This document shows, one piece after another, positions 63,300 to 64,000 of a stretch of DNA of 64,000 nucleotides. Position 1 is the first letter of the stretch; each line of letters begins with the position of its first letter. The notes under the pieces are model-generated. The model had not been told where the DNA came from and did not search any database. It saw nothing but the letters and a program-made list of their open reading frames with translations. Made by a program: the position numbers and the translations under genes. The stretch is from Vigna angularis (Eukaryota; Streptophyta; Magnoliopsida; Fabales; Fabaceae). The DNA lies in assembly GCF_016808095.1 (NCBI RefSeq), contig NC_068980.1, positions 16,061,388 to 16,125,387 of the forward strand, written 5' to 3'.

Positions 63300-64000
63300 T
63301 TATATTTCTTCTTCTTCTAACTCAATTATCTCTTCATTAACACTCTTTACCACTTTGCACTCTTCTCTGGGGTTAACCTCAGTATTAGCCCCAAAATTTC
63401 TATCTGGTCTTTCTTCCAATTGCTTGGTAATCTGACCCATTTGAATCTCCCAATTCTTTATAGCAGCTTCAGTGCTCTTTTGAGAAGATTCTGTTTTCTG
63501 TATGAATTGATTAAGAGTTTCTTCCAACCTTGTTTGCCTTTCATTAAGCATAGATAACTGTTGCCACAAGGTTGGTTGCTGCTGCTGCTTGTTATATTGA
63601 TTAGCTTGCCCAGTTTGTCCTTGGCCAATGCTTGGATGTGGTTTCCACCCTTGATTATAATTCCCTTGACGGTATGGAAATTGATTAGCCATGAAATTAA
63701 CATCCTCCACGGCTTCCACTGGAAAAGCACACTGACCATTGACATGATCACCTCCACATAATTCGCACAACTGGGTTTGTACCTGTGCAGCAGATTTCAA
63801 CTCTTTAGGTAATTGAGCCAAAGTTTTAGTCAGAGTCTCCAGCTGTTGAGTTAGAATTTTGTTCTGAGCTAGCAAGGCATCATGTGTTTGTAATTGAAGC
63901 ACTCCTTTTTGTTGTATAGGAGCTCCTCTCTCACTGTGTAGCTCATTGTCACTAGTAGCCATGTTTTCTATAATTTCAGTTGCTTCCTCTGGAGTCTTCC
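63300..64000 (-). CDS. Element D gag, C-terminal part (continues beyond window)
   Basis: The open frame enters from the right edge and ends at 63300 with an acidic run (EEIIELEEEEI). It shows the zinc-knuckle-like CELCGGDHVNGQC (spacing CX2CX3HX4C), the Asn/Gln/Gly-rich stretch YNQGWKPHPSIGQGQTGQ and the coiled-coil EAAIKNWEIQMGQITKQLEE. The N-terminal capsid part lies outside the window. Whether the stop before the protease is a lesion or a recoding site cannot be told from one copy; C reads through this junction without a stop. Confidence 0.8.
   Translation of the reverse strand, partial: KTPEEATEIIENMATSDNELHSERGAPIQQKGVLQLQTHDALLAQNKILTQQLETLTKTLAQLPKELKSAAQVQTQLCELCGGDHVNGQCAFPVEAVEDVNFMANQFPYRQGNYNQGWKPHPSIGQGQTGQANQYNKQQQQPTLWQQLSMLNERQTRLEETLNQFIQKTESSQKSTEAAIKNWEIQMGQITKQLEERPDRNFGANTEVNPREECKVVKSVNEEIIELEEEEI

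Larger units (their letters stand above)
57322..64000 (-). mobile_element. Element D: structurally intact pol-less Athila-like retrotransposon (right end beyond window)
   Basis: Read on the minus strand from the right edge: gag (to 63300), protease with extension (63239-62313), GGGAGGCAACCC hairpin, five-hairpin array (62185-62045), second GGGAGGCAACCC hairpin, leader with a candidate intron (61539-61131), env-position ORF (61128-59893), 3' noncoding region, PPT (58633-58621) and 3' LTR (58620-57322). All ORFs except the gag-protease junction are open. RT, RNase H and integrase are absent, and homologous sequence in A has the same junction, so the absence is a family trait and not a chance deletion. 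The target duplication should be CAACT (57317-57321) and should recur beyond position 64000. Confidence 0.82.

Overview
The window is plant nuclear DNA, most likely from a legume; the genus is a guess from overall repeat style and not proven. It shows spliced genes with GT-AG introns, AT-rich intergenic DNA with microsatellites, and dense nested LTR retrotransposons. The only gene that looks intact is an eight-exon plus-strand gene (34524-48010) encoding a 1314-residue nuclear protein with a Tify/Jas-like DNA-binding domain, PHD zinc fingers and a GNAT acetyltransferase domain, i.e. an INCREASED DNA METHYLATION 1 (IDM1/ROS4)-type histone acetyltransferase. Two of its introns hold complete small LTR retrotransposons with perfect 5-bp target-site duplications (37603-39416 and 43271-46022). 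The second carries a processed fragment of a host SLC35F5/EamA-type transporter where reverse transcriptase and integrase should be.

Both flanks (1-22301 and about 50-64 kb) are layers of one Ty3/gypsy clan, Athila-like by its gag, DLG-type protease, FMDD reverse transcriptase and tRNA-Asp primer site. Four internal regions are visible: A (minus, 1276-7842), E (plus, 11105-22301), C (plus, 51222-56724) and D (minus, 57322 to beyond the right edge). E has the normal order gag-PR-RT-RH-IN but is broken by stops, frameshifts and insertions. A, C and D have no RT, RH or IN. In C and D the protease ORF is followed by a short intron and then an ORF of the putative plant transposon protein type in the env-like position; D looks structurally intact. 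Several solo LTRs of the same clan lie in and between these, four of the nested insertions with readable target-site duplications (TCTGG, CTCAT, ATAGG and, for a Ty1/copia-type LTR, ATTGA).

Between E and the IDM1-like gene (22302-32530) are broken exons of an LRR receptor kinase and of a MINDY/FAM63 deubiquitinase, then subterminal-repeat DNA resembling a CACTA transposon, then AT-rich intergenic sequence.

The best leads are: the captured transporter cDNA in a retrotransposon inside a gene intron; the pol-less gag-PR-(intron)-ORF retroelement family; an array of five small hairpins with one constant loop and compensatory stem changes beside a duplicated GGGAGGCAACCC hairpin in that family; extra polypurine-tract copies; and an LTR subfamily that has absorbed the primer-site motif into its own 3' end.
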